DNA of 8,129 nt from Eubacteriales Family XIII. Incertae Sedis bacterium (GTDB lineage Bacteria > Bacillota > Clostridia > Peptostreptococcales > Anaerovoracaceae). The notes below the pieces were generated by a model. That model was given only the letters and a program-made list of their open reading frames with translations, ran no database searches and was not told where the DNA came from. Both the position numbers and the translations under genes were made by a program. Of this stretch, positions 1 through 6,267 are shown piece after piece; within the stretch, counting starts at the first letter, position 1, and each line of letters starts with the position of its first letter. Where the stretch lies: positions 1-8,129 of the forward strand of contig JAITEX010000031.1 in NCBI GenBank assembly GCA_031281765.1, in the 5' to 3' direction.

Positions 1-1793
1 TCGATCTCCGACATGATTTCGTCGGTTCTGTCTACGGATGTGCCGTAGGGGACCTCCGCCGTGATGCTCAGCTGCCCTTCGTCGCTCGACGGCAGGAGTT
101 CGCCGCCGACAAGGCCGACTAAGGCGGCCGAAACCGCGAGCAGTACCACGCAGATAATGACGACGGTCTTCCGGTGATGCAGCGCGAATTTGATAGAGCG
201 CGAATAGCCGCGAATGCCGCGGTCGATAAAGCGGCCAAAGGCGGCGAGCGGCGAGAACCTGCGGCTCTCCGCCGGCAGCTTTTCCGCGCCCTCGTTATAC
301 CCGAACACGTCCACATCCTCCTGCCCGATATGCAGGAGCCGTGAGCAGAGCATGGGTATGACGGTCAGCGCCACGAGCAGAGAGCAGATAAGCGCAAAAC
401 CTATGGTAAACGAAAATTCTTTAAAGATGGTAGCGGCGAGGCCCTCCACAAATACTATCGGCAGGAAGACGGCTATCTTCGTCATCGTCGCGGCAAAGAC
501 CGGCATCGTCACTTCCTTTGTTCCCTGAACCGACGCGTCGTGCGGCGAAAGCCCGCGCGCGCGATGCCGGAAGATATTCTCCATGACGACTATCGAGTCG
601 TCCACCAGCATACCGATCCCGACGGCAAGGCCCGCAAGCGAAAGCATATTCATCGTAAAGCCCGTCGCAAACATAAGGATAAAGGTCGCGATAATGGACG
701 TCGGTATGGATATGGCGATAATGAGCGTCGAGATGACTTTGCGCAGGAAGAGCAGGCAGATAAGGACGGCAAAGAGGCAGCCGAGCAGCGCGCTTTCCGC
801 CACAAAGCTGATAGACTCGTCGATAAACTGGGATTGGTCGACGGAACTCGTGAAGTGCAGGTCCCTGTTTCCGGCTTCGAGGTCGGCCACCGCCTTTTCG
901 AGCTGGCGCGAAACCTGCACTGTATTCGCGACGGTCTGCTTCGTAATGCTGATGCCGATGGCCGGCTTGCCATTGACGCGGCCGATGGAGGTCTGCTCTT
1001 TCTCAGCTTCCTTTATGTCGGCTATGTCGCCAAGGCGCACTATCTCGCGCGTAGCAAGCGGCAACCCCACGTTTTTTATATCGTCTATCGAGGTGAAATC
1101 GCCCGTGGTGCGCACCACCATATCCTTCGAGCCTTTCGTGACAGCGCCGCTCGGCAGCGATATATTATTCGCGGCAAGCAGCTGCGAAATGGTGGCGAGC
1201 GTCAGGCCGTAGCCATCTAATTTCGACTGGTCCACTTCAACGCTTATCTCTTTCGACGTGCCGCCGAAGACCTGCGCGGAAGCCACGCCCTCGGTCCGCT
1301 CTATCGCGGGAAGTACCTCGTCGTTTACGAGACGCGTCAGTTCGTTCAGGTCACGGTCGGAGCTGACATACATGACCGCAACCGGCAACATGCTCGGGTC
1401 CATGGAAATGACCATCGGCTTCGTCGCGTCGTCCGGCAGGTAGTCCGCGACAAGGTCTATCTTCTCACGCATGTCGAGGCCCGCGAAGTTCATGTCCGTG
1501 CCGTTCTTGAATTCGGCGAGGACGAGCGACATGCCGTCCATGCTGTAACTCGTCATGGAGTTCAGGTTTTCGACGGTCGCTATCTGCTGTTCCACGGGGC
1601 GCGTGACCATGCTCTCTATCTCCGCCGGCGCGGCGTTCGGGTAGTTGACCACCACGACGGACATCGGCAGTTCCATCTTCGGGAATAAATCCACAGGGAG
1701 CCGCGTAAAGGAGATGGCGCCGAAAGCCACGATAATGAGCATGAGCATTATCGTGGATACGGGCCGGTTTATCGCTGTTCTTGAAATATTCAT
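1..1793 (-). CDS. RND efflux permease, AcrB/HAE1-like (3' end outside window)
   Basis: Inner-membrane, proton-driven exporter subunit that takes substrates from the membrane or periplasm and passes them to an adaptor and outer channel. I translated the frame from the ATG at 1793 to the window edge: 597 codons without a stop or frameshift. It starts MNISRTAINRPVSTIML, with TM1 at about residues 11-30. A first periplasmic porter segment follows (about 30-335), then TM2-TM6. The TM4 signature GIGMLVDDSIVVMENIFRH contains Asp398-Asp399, equivalent to the AcrB proton-relay pair D407/D408. TM7 lies near 540-560, followed by GGELLPSSDEGQLSI, the start of the second porter domain. Family members are about 1000-1050 residues, so a bit over half is present. 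The start overlaps the adaptor stop by 4 nt (ATGA) and has no good Shine-Dalgarno of its own, suggesting translational coupling. The family is certain. The substrate is unknown, and drugs, lipids or surfactin-like compounds are all possible. Confidence 0.95.
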   Translation of the reverse strand, partial: MNISRTAINRPVSTIMLMLIIVAFGAISFTRLPVDLFPKMELPMSVVVVNYPNAAPAEIESMVTRPVEQQIATVENLNSMTSYSMDGMSLVLAEFKNGTDMNFAGLDMREKIDLVADYLPDDATKPMVISMDPSMLPVAVMYVSSDRDLNELTRLVNDEVLPAIERTEGVASAQVFGGTSKEISVEVDQSKLDGYGLTLATISQLLAANNISLPSGAVTKGSKDMVVRTTGDFTSIDDIKNVGLPLATREIVRLGDIADIKEAEKEQTSIGRVNGKPAIGISITKQTVANTVQVSRQLEKAVADLEAGNRDLHFTSSVDQSQFIDESISFVAESALLGCLFAVLICLLFLRKVISTLIIAISIPTSIIATFILMFATGFTMNMLSLAGLAVGIGMLVDDSIVVMENIFRHRARGLSPHDASVQGTKEVTMPVFAATMTKIAVFLPIVFVEGLAATIFKEFSFTIGFALICSLLVALTVIPMLCSRLLHIGQEDVDVFGYNEGAEKLPAESRRFSPLAAFGRFIDRGIRGYSRSIKFALHHRKTVVIICVVLLAVSAALVGLVGGELLPSSDEGQLSITAEVPYGTSVDRTDEIMSEI

Positions 1794-3007
1794 GCGGCTA
1801 TCTTTACTTCCGAGCTTTCATCAACGTAGTATTGACCTTCGTAGATGACCTTGTCCCCAACCGCAATACCGCTCCTTATTTCTATATTTTTGCCGTCGTC
1901 AAGCCCCGTTTCCACTTCTTTCAGCCCGGCCTTGCCGTCCGCGTTCACGATGGCGACGATCTGCTTGCCGGATTTTATCATGACCGCGTCCGACGGAATT
2001 ATGATAACGTCCGCCGCCCGTCCCGTCGTAAGCGTCACTTCCGCAAACATGCCCGGATTTACGCCGGGCGCGTCCCCGTCAAATGCGATAATGACGGGAT
2101 AGGTCGTCTGGCCCTGCGGCGGTGACGGCACTATCGTCTCTATCTTTGCGGGCAGCGCCTCATCAGAAACCGCGCTGATTTTTACGGCAGCCGCGTCGCC
2201 GGCCTTGATTTTCGGAAGCGTACTCTCGGATACGCTCATCGTCACGCGAATGTCCGAAACGTTCGATATGACGGCGGCCGGAACGGTCTGCGCGGCCATG
2301 CCGCCCGTCTGCACGTTCAGCAGGGTGACCGTGCCGGAGATGGGGCTTTTCACCGTCAGGTTTGCCAGCGCGTCCGACGCGGCCTTTACGCCCTCGGACG
2401 CCAACTGATATTGTATATCCGCCTGGTCATAACCGGCCTCGGCCTGCGCGAGCCCTTGCTCAATCTGGGCAACCGCCGCCTTTGCGGCTTCGACGCCTTT
2501 CATGGCTTCCTGCAGGGCGGCCGGCTGCGGCGGCACGGCTGCGGACGCCTGTTTCACCGCATCCTCTGCGGCTTGCAGCGCCGCGTTCGCGTCGTCCCCG
2601 GCCTTCTGTAAATCCTTTACGGCTTTTGCGGCTTTGTCGCGCGCTTTCTTTGCGCCATCCGCCTGTATCTTTGCCTGATTCGCCTGACCGCTGACGTCCG
2701 CAGGGTCAAGCTTGAAGAGCACATCGCCCTCGGCTACCTTATCGCCGAGCGCCACGCTGACGGATTCCACCTTGCCGGGAATCTTCGGGAAAACGCTCAC
2801 CTCTTTTTCGGCGGTCACCTTGCCCGTATAGACAGCGGTCACGGAAACCGTGCCAACTGCGGCTTCGGAAACGCTCACGCTCACCGCGCCCGCTTTCGTA
2901 TCCTTTGCGGGATTCAGCGCCCGGTAGATTTCGCGCCCGCCGGCAATAGCCGCGAGCACCACAAGGAACGCGACAAAGACCACTATCAGTTTATTTCTCT
3001 TAGACAT
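1790..3007 (-). CDS. RND efflux periplasmic adaptor subunit (HlyD/AcrA membrane fusion protein family)
   Basis: A 405-residue adaptor that would link the RND permease encoded next to an outer channel. Residues 6-24 are a hydrophobic N-terminal anchor or signal (KLIVVFVAFLVVLAAIAGG). No lipobox cysteine follows, so it is probably membrane-anchored rather than a lipoprotein. The first half of the lipoyl/barrel-sandwich domain is about 58-103 (PKIPGKVESVSVALGDKV). A very Ala/Lys/Gln-rich alpha-helical hairpin spans about 105-212. The second lipoyl half is about 215-250 (VKSPISGTVTLLNVQTGG). Beta-barrel and membrane-proximal domains occupy about 252-405 (NPGMFAEVTLTTG, IIIPSDAV). The ATG at 3007 follows a GAGG ribosome site 5 nt upstream and an extended -10 promoter. 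Its TGA is fused to the permease start. No TolC-like gene is in the window, so the outer partner is encoded elsewhere or may be absent if the host is monoderm. Confidence 0.93.
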   Translation of the reverse strand: MSKRNKLIVVFVAFLVVLAAIAGGREIYRALNPAKDTKAGAVSVSVSEAAVGTVSVTAVYTGKVTAEKEVSVFPKIPGKVESVSVALGDKVAEGDVLFKLDPADVSGQANQAKIQADGAKKARDKAAKAVKDLQKAGDDANAALQAAEDAVKQASAAVPPQPAALQEAMKGVEAAKAAVAQIEQGLAQAEAGYDQADIQYQLASEGVKAASDALANLTVKSPISGTVTLLNVQTGGMAAQTVPAAVISNVSDIRVTMSVSESTLPKIKAGDAAAVKISAVSDEALPAKIETIVPSPPQGQTTYPVIIAFDGDAPGVNPGMFAEVTLTTGRAADVIIIPSDAVMIKSGKQIVAIVNADGKAGLKEVETGLDDGKNIEIRSGIAVGDKVIYEGQYYVDESSEVKIAA

Positions 3008-3030
3008 GATACCCTCACAATCGATACTCT

Positions 3031-3039
3031 ATTATACCA
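3031..3039 (-). promoter_or_regulatory. Extended -10 promoter for the efflux operon
   Basis: On the minus strand the sequence reads TGGTATAAT: a perfect TATAAT (3036-3031) preceded by the TGn extension. It lies 23 nt upstream of the adaptor ATG, so transcription would start near 3024 with a leader of about 17 nt. At the usual 16-18 nt spacing the -35 position reads ACCGTC/AACCGT/GAACCG, none like TTGACA. That position falls inside the palindromic repeat. An extended -10 can work with a poor -35, so this is a credible but unproven promoter. Confidence 0.6.
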
Positions 3040-3044
3040 GATTG

Positions 3045-3110
3045 CACAGGGGGACGGTTCCTTTGTGCGATTTTGTATACAATTTAACACAGCGGAACCG
3101 TCCCCCTGTG
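3045..3110. repeat. 66-bp palindromic REP/MITE-like element (two inverted 23-bp units)
   Basis: Perfect 17-bp inverted arms, CACAGGGGGACGGTTCC at 3045-3061 and its reverse complement at 3094-3110. Each arm extends to a 23-bp unit (3045-3067 and 3088-3110) that differs from the other at two positions. Each unit also has CACA...TGTG ends of its own. The spacer holds a 10-bp palindrome TTGTATACAA (3073-3082) with exactly the same centre (3077.5), so the whole element can fold into one hairpin. No T-tract follows, so it does not look like an intrinsic terminator. It lies between the rplQ terminator and the efflux promoter. From memory, similar GGGGACGGTTC palindromes are dispersed in Firmicutes genomes, sometimes near Y1 (IS200-like/RAYT) transposases. 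That link is recollection, not shown here. Confidence 0.8.
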
Positions 3111-3124
3111 TCGTCCCTCTGTGT
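3099..3124. repeat. 13-bp direct repeat: truncated third copy of the palindrome unit
   Basis: CGTCCCCCTGTGT (3099-3111) is followed immediately by CGTCCCTCTGTGT (3112-3124), with one mismatch. The first copy is the end of the right arm of the palindromic element. The second is a partial tandem duplicate of that end, abutting the region of the rplQ terminator. It could be a remnant of a further REP unit or the result of slippage. Confidence 0.7.
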
Positions 3125-3132
3125 TGCGGCGC

Positions 3133-3159
3133 AAAAAAGGCGGCGTTTGGCGCGCCGCC
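3133..3159 (-). terminator. Intrinsic terminator of the ribosomal protein operon
   Basis: On the minus strand a 7-bp GC-only stem GGCGGCG / CGCCGCC (3159-3153 with 3145-3139) encloses a 7-nt loop. A run of six T (3138-3133) follows directly. It begins 27 nt after the rplQ stop and faces the right way to end the alpha-type operon. It therefore separates transcription of rplQ from the efflux genes downstream. Confidence 0.9.
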
Positions 3160-3186
3160 CTCATTTTTATAGTTGCTTTTTCTGCG

Positions 3187-3528
3187 CTACACGAGCTCGA
3201 GAAAGACTTCCTCGGCGCCGTCGCCCTGGCGGGGGCCGAGCTTCAGAATGCGCGTGTAGCCGCCGTTCCTGTCTTCATACTTCTTCGCGGTCTGCTCAAA
3301 CAGCTTCGTCACGACGTCCTCGTCAAAGATATAGGCGAGCGCCTGACGCCGTGCGTGGAGATCCCCGCGCTTTCCGAGCGTAATCATTTTTTCGGCCATA
3401 CGGCGCGCTTCTTTCGCGCGGTGTTCCGTCGTCGTAATTCTTCCCTCGCGAAGCAGATCGGTGACTAAGTTCCTGAGCATCGCCTTCCTATGGGCGGTCG
3501 GTCTGCCTAATTTTCGGTAACCCGGCAT
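3187..3528 (-). CDS. rplQ: 50S ribosomal protein L17
   Basis: A 113-residue protein of the large ribosomal subunit. It opens with the typical L17 start MPGYRKLGRPTAHRKAMLRN, followed by LVTDLLREGRITTTEHRAKEARR in the conserved N-terminal half. It ends with the family-typical basic and Gly segment (NGGYTRILKLGPRQGDGAEEVFLELV). The length matches short bacterial L17 forms. The start has an excellent AAAGGAGG site 7 nt upstream. The gene follows rpoA after 14 nt, as in most bacteria, and is the last gene of the operon, closed by the hairpin/T-tract terminator. In many Bacillota rplQ is followed by ecfA/ecfT/truA, but not here. Confidence 0.98.
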   Translation of the reverse strand: MPGYRKLGRPTAHRKAMLRNLVTDLLREGRITTTEHRAKEARRMAEKMITLGKRGDLHARRQALAYIFDEDVVTKLFEQTAKKYEDRNGGYTRILKLGPRQGDGAEEVFLELV

Positions 3529-3542
3529 CTTGCTCCTCCTTT

Positions 3543-4487
3543 CTATTCGTCGTTCGATTTAAAATCGAGATCGAGTTCTTCAAGCTTCTGCCTGACTTCT
3601 TCCAGGCTCTTGCGCCCGAGGTTCCTGACCTTCATCATGTCGTCCTCGCTGCGCTGCGTGAGCTCTTCCACGGTATTGATGTTCGCGCGCTTCAGGCAGT
3701 TGAAAGACCTGACCGAAAGCTCAAGCTCCTCAATAGTCATCTTCATCTTCTCGTGCGGCCCCGAATCGGCGGACTCTATCATGATTTCCATGCCGTTCGT
3801 GTTGTCGTCGAGTTCGATAAAGAGCTTCAGGTGCTCATACATGATTTTCGCGCCGATGGAAACGCTCTCGCACGGGGAAACGCTGCCATCCGTCCAAACC
3901 TCGAAAGTCAGTTTGTCGTAGTCCGTCAGCTGTCCTACGCGCGTATTCTCCACCGTGAAGTTCGCCTTGCGAACAGGGGTGTAGATAGAGTCTACGGGAA
4001 TGACGCCTATCGGCGTCGACGCCGTCTTGTTCATCTCGGATGTCACATAGCCGCGCCCGCGCGAAAGATTGATTTCCATATAGATGGACGCGTCTTCCTC
4101 GAGCGTAGCGATGTGCAGCTCCGGATTGAATATCTGCACGCTTGAATCCGCCTGAATGTCGCCCGCGGTGACTTCTATCGGACCCGTCGCATCGATAATG
4201 GCGACCTTATCCTCGTCCCCGTTGATTTTTACGGCGAGCTTCTTCAGATTCAGAATGATTTCTGTTACATCTTCCTTCACGCCCGGTATCGTCGAAAACT
4301 CATGGAGTATCCCTTCGATTTTCACGGACGTTACCGCGGTACCCGGAAGTGACGAGAGCAGAATGCGGCGCAGGCTGTTACCCAGCGTAGTCCCGTATCC
4401 CCTCTCAAGCGGCTTGACGACGAACATACCGTAATTCACGTCGTCCGTAGGCATCATCTCTATGGTCGGCTTTTCTATTTCTAACAC
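3543..4487 (-). CDS. rpoA: DNA-directed RNA polymerase subunit alpha (GTG start)
   Basis: The 314-residue scaffold subunit of RNA polymerase. The N-terminal domain (about 1-230) dimerises and carries beta and beta'. It contains the conserved LGNSLRRILLSSLPG at 35-49. A linker leads to the C-terminal helix-hairpin-helix domain (about 248-314), which binds UP elements and activators. The DNA-contact residues match E. coli alpha: R260, N263 and C264 (RSFNC; E. coli R265/N268/C269), and G291, K293 and S294 (GRKS). The start codon is GTG at 4487, chosen because it gives the family's N-terminus (MLEIEKPTIE) and lies 7 nt from a perfect AGGAGG. The stop is TAG. It sits 24 nt after rpsD and 14 nt before rplQ, the usual order. 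Confidence 0.98.
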   Translation of the reverse strand: MLEIEKPTIEMMPTDDVNYGMFVVKPLERGYGTTLGNSLRRILLSSLPGTAVTSVKIEGILHEFSTIPGVKEDVTEIILNLKKLAVKINGDEDKVAIIDATGPIEVTAGDIQADSSVQIFNPELHIATLEEDASIYMEINLSRGRGYVTSEMNKTASTPIGVIPVDSIYTPVRKANFTVENTRVGQLTDYDKLTFEVWTDGSVSPCESVSIGAKIMYEHLKLFIELDDNTNGMEIMIESADSGPHEKMKMTIEELELSVRSFNCLKRANINTVEELTQRSEDDMMKVRNLGRKSLEEVRQKLEELDLDFKSNDE

Positions 4488-4494
4488 AATATTG

Positions 4495-4500
4495 CCTCCT
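4495..4500 (-). promoter_or_regulatory. Ribosome binding site that fixes the GTG start of rpoA
   Basis: AGGAGG on the minus strand, 7 nt upstream of GTG at 4487-4485, in the 24-nt rpsD-rpoA gap. No in-frame ATG lies at a better distance; the next internal Met codons (residues 11-12) would remove conserved N-terminal sequence. Confidence 0.85.
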
Positions 4501-4511
4501 TTGCCTGCTGA

Positions 4512-5132
4512 TTACTTCGAGTACAACTCAACGATAAGGTGTTCGGATACCGGCGTATCGATTTCATCCCTCACCGGCAACGAAAGCACCGTGCCCTCAA
4601 GTTTGTCTACGTCCACACTAATCCACGCAGGGGCGGTAATCCGGAATTCCTTGATTTCCTTGAACTTGGCGCTGCTATGGCTCTTTTTCTTGACGGCTAC
4701 CGTCTGGCCGGGTTTCACTTCATATGAAGGGATATTGACCTTTTTGCCGTCCACCGTGAAATGGCCGTGGTTCACGAGCTGGCGCGCTTCCTTGCGCGAC
4801 GACGCGAACCCCATGCGGAATACGGTGTTGTCAAGCCGGGTCTCTAACATAATGAGCAGGTTTTCACCCGTAATACCTTTGCGCTTTGCAGCCTTGTCAA
4901 AGGTGTTACGGAACTGTTTTTCAAGCAGCCCGTAAAAGCGCTTTGCCTTCTGTTTCTCGCGGAGCTGAAGCCCGTAATCAGATACTTTCTTGCGTCCCTG
5001 GCCGTGTTGCCCGGGCGGATAATTTCTTCTTTCGAGCGCGCATTTCGTACTGTAGCAACGCTCACCTTTCAGGAAAAGCTTCTGGCTTTCCCTCCTGCAC
5101 AGCCTGCAGGCTGCGTCAGTATATCTGGCCAT
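4512..5132 (-). CDS. rpsD: 30S ribosomal protein S4 (zinc-binding form)
   Basis: A 206-residue primary 16S rRNA binder that nucleates assembly of the 30S body. In several bacteria it also acts as a translational repressor of its own operon. The N-terminus has a complete zinc site: C9-x2-C12-x13-C26-x4-C31. That is the C+ form, as opposed to Cys-free paralogues. The N-terminal S4 domain continues with YPPGQHGQGRKK. The S4 RNA-binding domain follows at about 95-160 (MLETRLDNTVFRMGFASSR, HFTVDGKKVNIPSY). Full length for the family. The ATG at 5132 has AAAGGAGG 8 nt upstream, which overlaps the rpsK stop codon, so translation of the two is probably coupled. The gap to rpsK is 15 nt. Confidence 0.98.
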   Translation of the reverse strand: MARYTDAACRLCRRESQKLFLKGERCYSTKCALERRNYPPGQHGQGRKKVSDYGLQLREKQKAKRFYGLLEKQFRNTFDKAAKRKGITGENLLIMLETRLDNTVFRMGFASSRKEARQLVNHGHFTVDGKKVNIPSYEVKPGQTVAVKKKSHSSAKFKEIKEFRITAPAWISVDVDKLEGTVLSLPVRDEIDTPVSEHLIVELYSK

Positions 5133-5147
5133 ATTCGTTTCCTCCTT

Positions 5148-5540
5148 TTATACTCTTCTGCGCTTCGGCGGACGACATCCGTTATGCGGAATCGGCGTAA
5201 TGTCTTTTATCATCGTGATTTCCAGACCTGCCGACTGCAGCGCGCGGATAGCTGCCTCGCGTCCCGAACCCGGACCCTTCACATATACTTCGACATGCTT
5301 CAGGCCATGCTCCATGGCGCCTTTGGCCGCGGCTTCCGAGGCCATCTGCGCCGCGAACGGCGTGGACTTACGTGAGCCCTTGAAGCCGAGCGCACCTGCG
5401 CTGGACCACGCGAGAGCGTTTCCGCTCATATCCGTCAGGGTCACCAGAGTATTGTTGAAAGACGCCTGGATATGCGCCTGACCTTTTTCAATATTCTTTC
5501 TTTCGCGTCTTTTTCTTCTGACTGTTTTTTTTGTAGCCAT
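5148..5540 (-). CDS. rpsK: 30S ribosomal protein S11
   Basis: A 130-residue protein of the 30S platform, close to the mRNA exit and Shine-Dalgarno helix. The sequence is highly conserved: GQAHIQASFNNTLVTLTD near 20-37, ALGFKGSRKSTPFAAQ near 50-65, VYVKGPGSGREAAIRALQ near 85-102, and the diagnostic C-terminus PIPHNGCRPPKRRRV. The basic N-terminal tail (ATKKTVRRKRRERK) is typical of Clostridia-like sequences. The ATG at 5540 is preceded by AGGAGG at 8 nt. The gene is 27 nt after rpsM and 15 nt before rpsD, in the standard alpha-operon order. Confidence 0.98.
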   Translation of the reverse strand: MATKKTVRRKRRERKNIEKGQAHIQASFNNTLVTLTDMSGNALAWSSAGALGFKGSRKSTPFAAQMASEAAAKGAMEHGLKHVEVYVKGPGSGREAAIRALQSAGLEITMIKDITPIPHNGCRPPKRRRV

Positions 5541-5567
5541 TTATTGAATCCTCCTGGTGAGATCAGA

Positions 5568-5942
5568 TTAATCCGACTTCTTGCGTCTGCCGACAGTTTT
5601 CGGCGGCCCCTTGCGGGTGCGCGCGTTCGTCTTTGTGTTTTGACCGCGCACGGGCAGGCCGCGTCTGTGCCTGATACCTCGATAGCAGCCGATTTCCATC
5701 AGCCGTTTGATGTTCAGACTGATGTCGCGCCGCAAATCGCCTTCCACGCTGTAGTCGCTGTCAATGATTTTCCTGATCTTACCGGCGTCTTCTTCGGAGA
5801 GGTCCTTTACACGGATGTCCGGGTCAACGCCTGCTTTTGCAAGGATTTCCTGAGATGTTGAAAGGCCTATGCCGAATATGCGGGTAAGGCCGATCTCTAT
5901 TCTTTTTTCTCTCGGCAAGTCTACGCCTGCAATACGAGCCAT
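5568..5942 (-). CDS. rpsM: 30S ribosomal protein S13
   Basis: A 124-residue protein of the 30S head that contacts the 50S subunit and P-site tRNA. It begins MARIAGVDLPREKRIEIGLT and continues with the helix-two-turn-helix region (IFGIGLSTSQEILAKAGVD). The conserved RRDISLNIKRLMEIGCYRGIRHRRGLP follows, then the basic tail NARTRKGPPKTVGRRKKSD that reaches the tRNA. Normal family length. The ATG at 5942 follows AGGAGG at 9 nt. Unlike its neighbours it is separated from the upstream gene by 124 nt, so it may have its own promoter or leader control. Confidence 0.98.
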   Translation of the reverse strand: MARIAGVDLPREKRIEIGLTRIFGIGLSTSQEILAKAGVDPDIRVKDLSEEDAGKIRKIIDSDYSVEGDLRRDISLNIKRLMEIGCYRGIRHRRGLPVRGQNTKTNARTRKGPPKTVGRRKKSD

Positions 5943-5978
5943 ATGGAATTTCCTCCTGTAATCAAACTATGTTTTCAG

Positions 5979-6007
5979 TATATAATCTCGCACGCTGTTC
6001 CGGGCAA
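5979..6007 (-). promoter_or_regulatory. Candidate weak promoter upstream of rpsM
   Basis: On the minus strand TTGCCC (6007-6002, 4 of 6 to the -35 consensus) is followed after 17 nt by TATATA (5984-5979). An alternative -10, TATACT (5982-5977), is 5 of 6 but at 19 nt. It lies about 40 nt upstream of the rpsM start, within the only long gap of the distal operon. The match is modest and could be chance. Confidence 0.35.
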
Positions 6008-6066
6008 TCCCGTGTCTCACGACATGAGCATTCGCCGCACCCGACCCCGCGTGTTGTTAACCGTAA
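5990..6066 (-). promoter_or_regulatory. Possible structured segment in the rpmJ-rpsM gap
   Basis: The 124-nt gap contains no ORF of substance. On the minus strand it can form several short helices. These are an outer CACGC/GCGTG pair (6053-6049 with 5995-5991), a CGTG-AGA-CACG hairpin, and an adjacent CGGG-ATTG-CCCG hairpin. The two hairpins share bases and are mutually exclusive. It could be a leader or attenuator-like element for rpsM-rpsK-rpsD. It does not obviously match the E. coli S4-binding alpha-operon leader, and the helices are short, so this is only a suggestion. Confidence 0.25.
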
Positions 6067-6180
6067 TTAACCCTGCTTTTGCTTATGCTTCGGGTTCTCG
6101 CAAATCACCATCACGCGACCCTTGCGCTTGATGACCTTGCACTTTTCACAAATTGGTTTTACCGATGATCTCACTTTCAT
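6067..6180 (-). CDS. rpmJ: 50S ribosomal protein L36 (zinc form)
   Basis: A 37-codon gene read directly from the sequence: MKVRSSVKPICEKCKVIKRK continuing to NPKHKQKQG and TAA. L36 is a small zinc-ribbon protein that stabilises 23S rRNA near the base of the L7/L12 stalk. The ligands are C11-x2-C14-x12-C27-x4-H32, the complete C+ form. The length of 37 residues is typical. The ATG at 6180 has GGAGG 5 nt upstream. It sits between infA and rpsM as in most bacteria. It is preceded by its own promoter-like sequence in the infA-rpmJ gap, so it may begin a secondary transcript that runs through rplQ. Confidence 0.98.
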   Translation of the reverse strand: MKVRSSVKPICEKCKVIKRKGRVMVICENPKHKQKQG

Positions 6181-6203
6181 AATAACCTCCGCATTCACCT
6201 CTC

Positions 6204-6217
6204 CGCGCATAGGCGCG
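6204..6217 (-). other. Small 5' hairpin at the predicted rpmJ transcript start
   Basis: CGCGC-CTAT-GCGCG on the minus strand: a 5-bp GC stem with a 4-nt loop. It falls at or within a nucleotide or two of the start predicted from the promoter at 6225-6253, and 14 nt before the rpmJ ribosome site. A 5'-terminal stem like this could protect the mRNA from decay. The function is inference. Confidence 0.4.
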
Positions 6218-6224
6218 AAATATT

Positions 6225-6253
6225 ATTTTACTATATTTTTCTTAATTTATCAA
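6225..6253 (-). promoter_or_regulatory. Sigma-A-type internal promoter upstream of rpmJ
   Basis: On the minus strand TTGATA (6253-6248, 5 of 6 to TTGACA) is followed after exactly 17 nt by TAAAAT (6230-6225, 5 of 6 to TATAAT). The spacer is AT-rich, an A/T island in otherwise GC-rich DNA. It lies in the 87-nt gap between infA and rpmJ, about 45 nt before the rpmJ ATG, with the expected start near 6218. Spacing and composition make this the best promoter in the ribosomal part of the window. Confidence 0.7.
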
Positions 6254-6267
6254 CAAGATACGCGCAA

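Noticed and set aside
540..1220. A 226-codon plus-strand frame, and an overlapping 209-codon frame
   Set aside because: Both are antisense to the intact RND permease frame, with low-complexity charged translations and no family resemblance.
1..1793. A frameshift or pseudogene in the permease, since no complete frame is closed within the window
   Set aside because: Reading every codon from 1793 to the edge showed no stop and continuous RND family sequence. The gene simply continues outside the window.
3045..3110. The palindrome as a second intrinsic terminator
   Set aside because: No T-tract follows the stem on either strand, the spacer between the perfect arms is 32 nt, and a proper terminator already exists at 3133-3159.
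5943..6066. A tRNA or small gene in the rpmJ-rpsM gap
   Set aside because: There is no T-loop consensus or cloverleaf, and no open frame with a ribosome site. Only short helices and a weak promoter candidate are visible.
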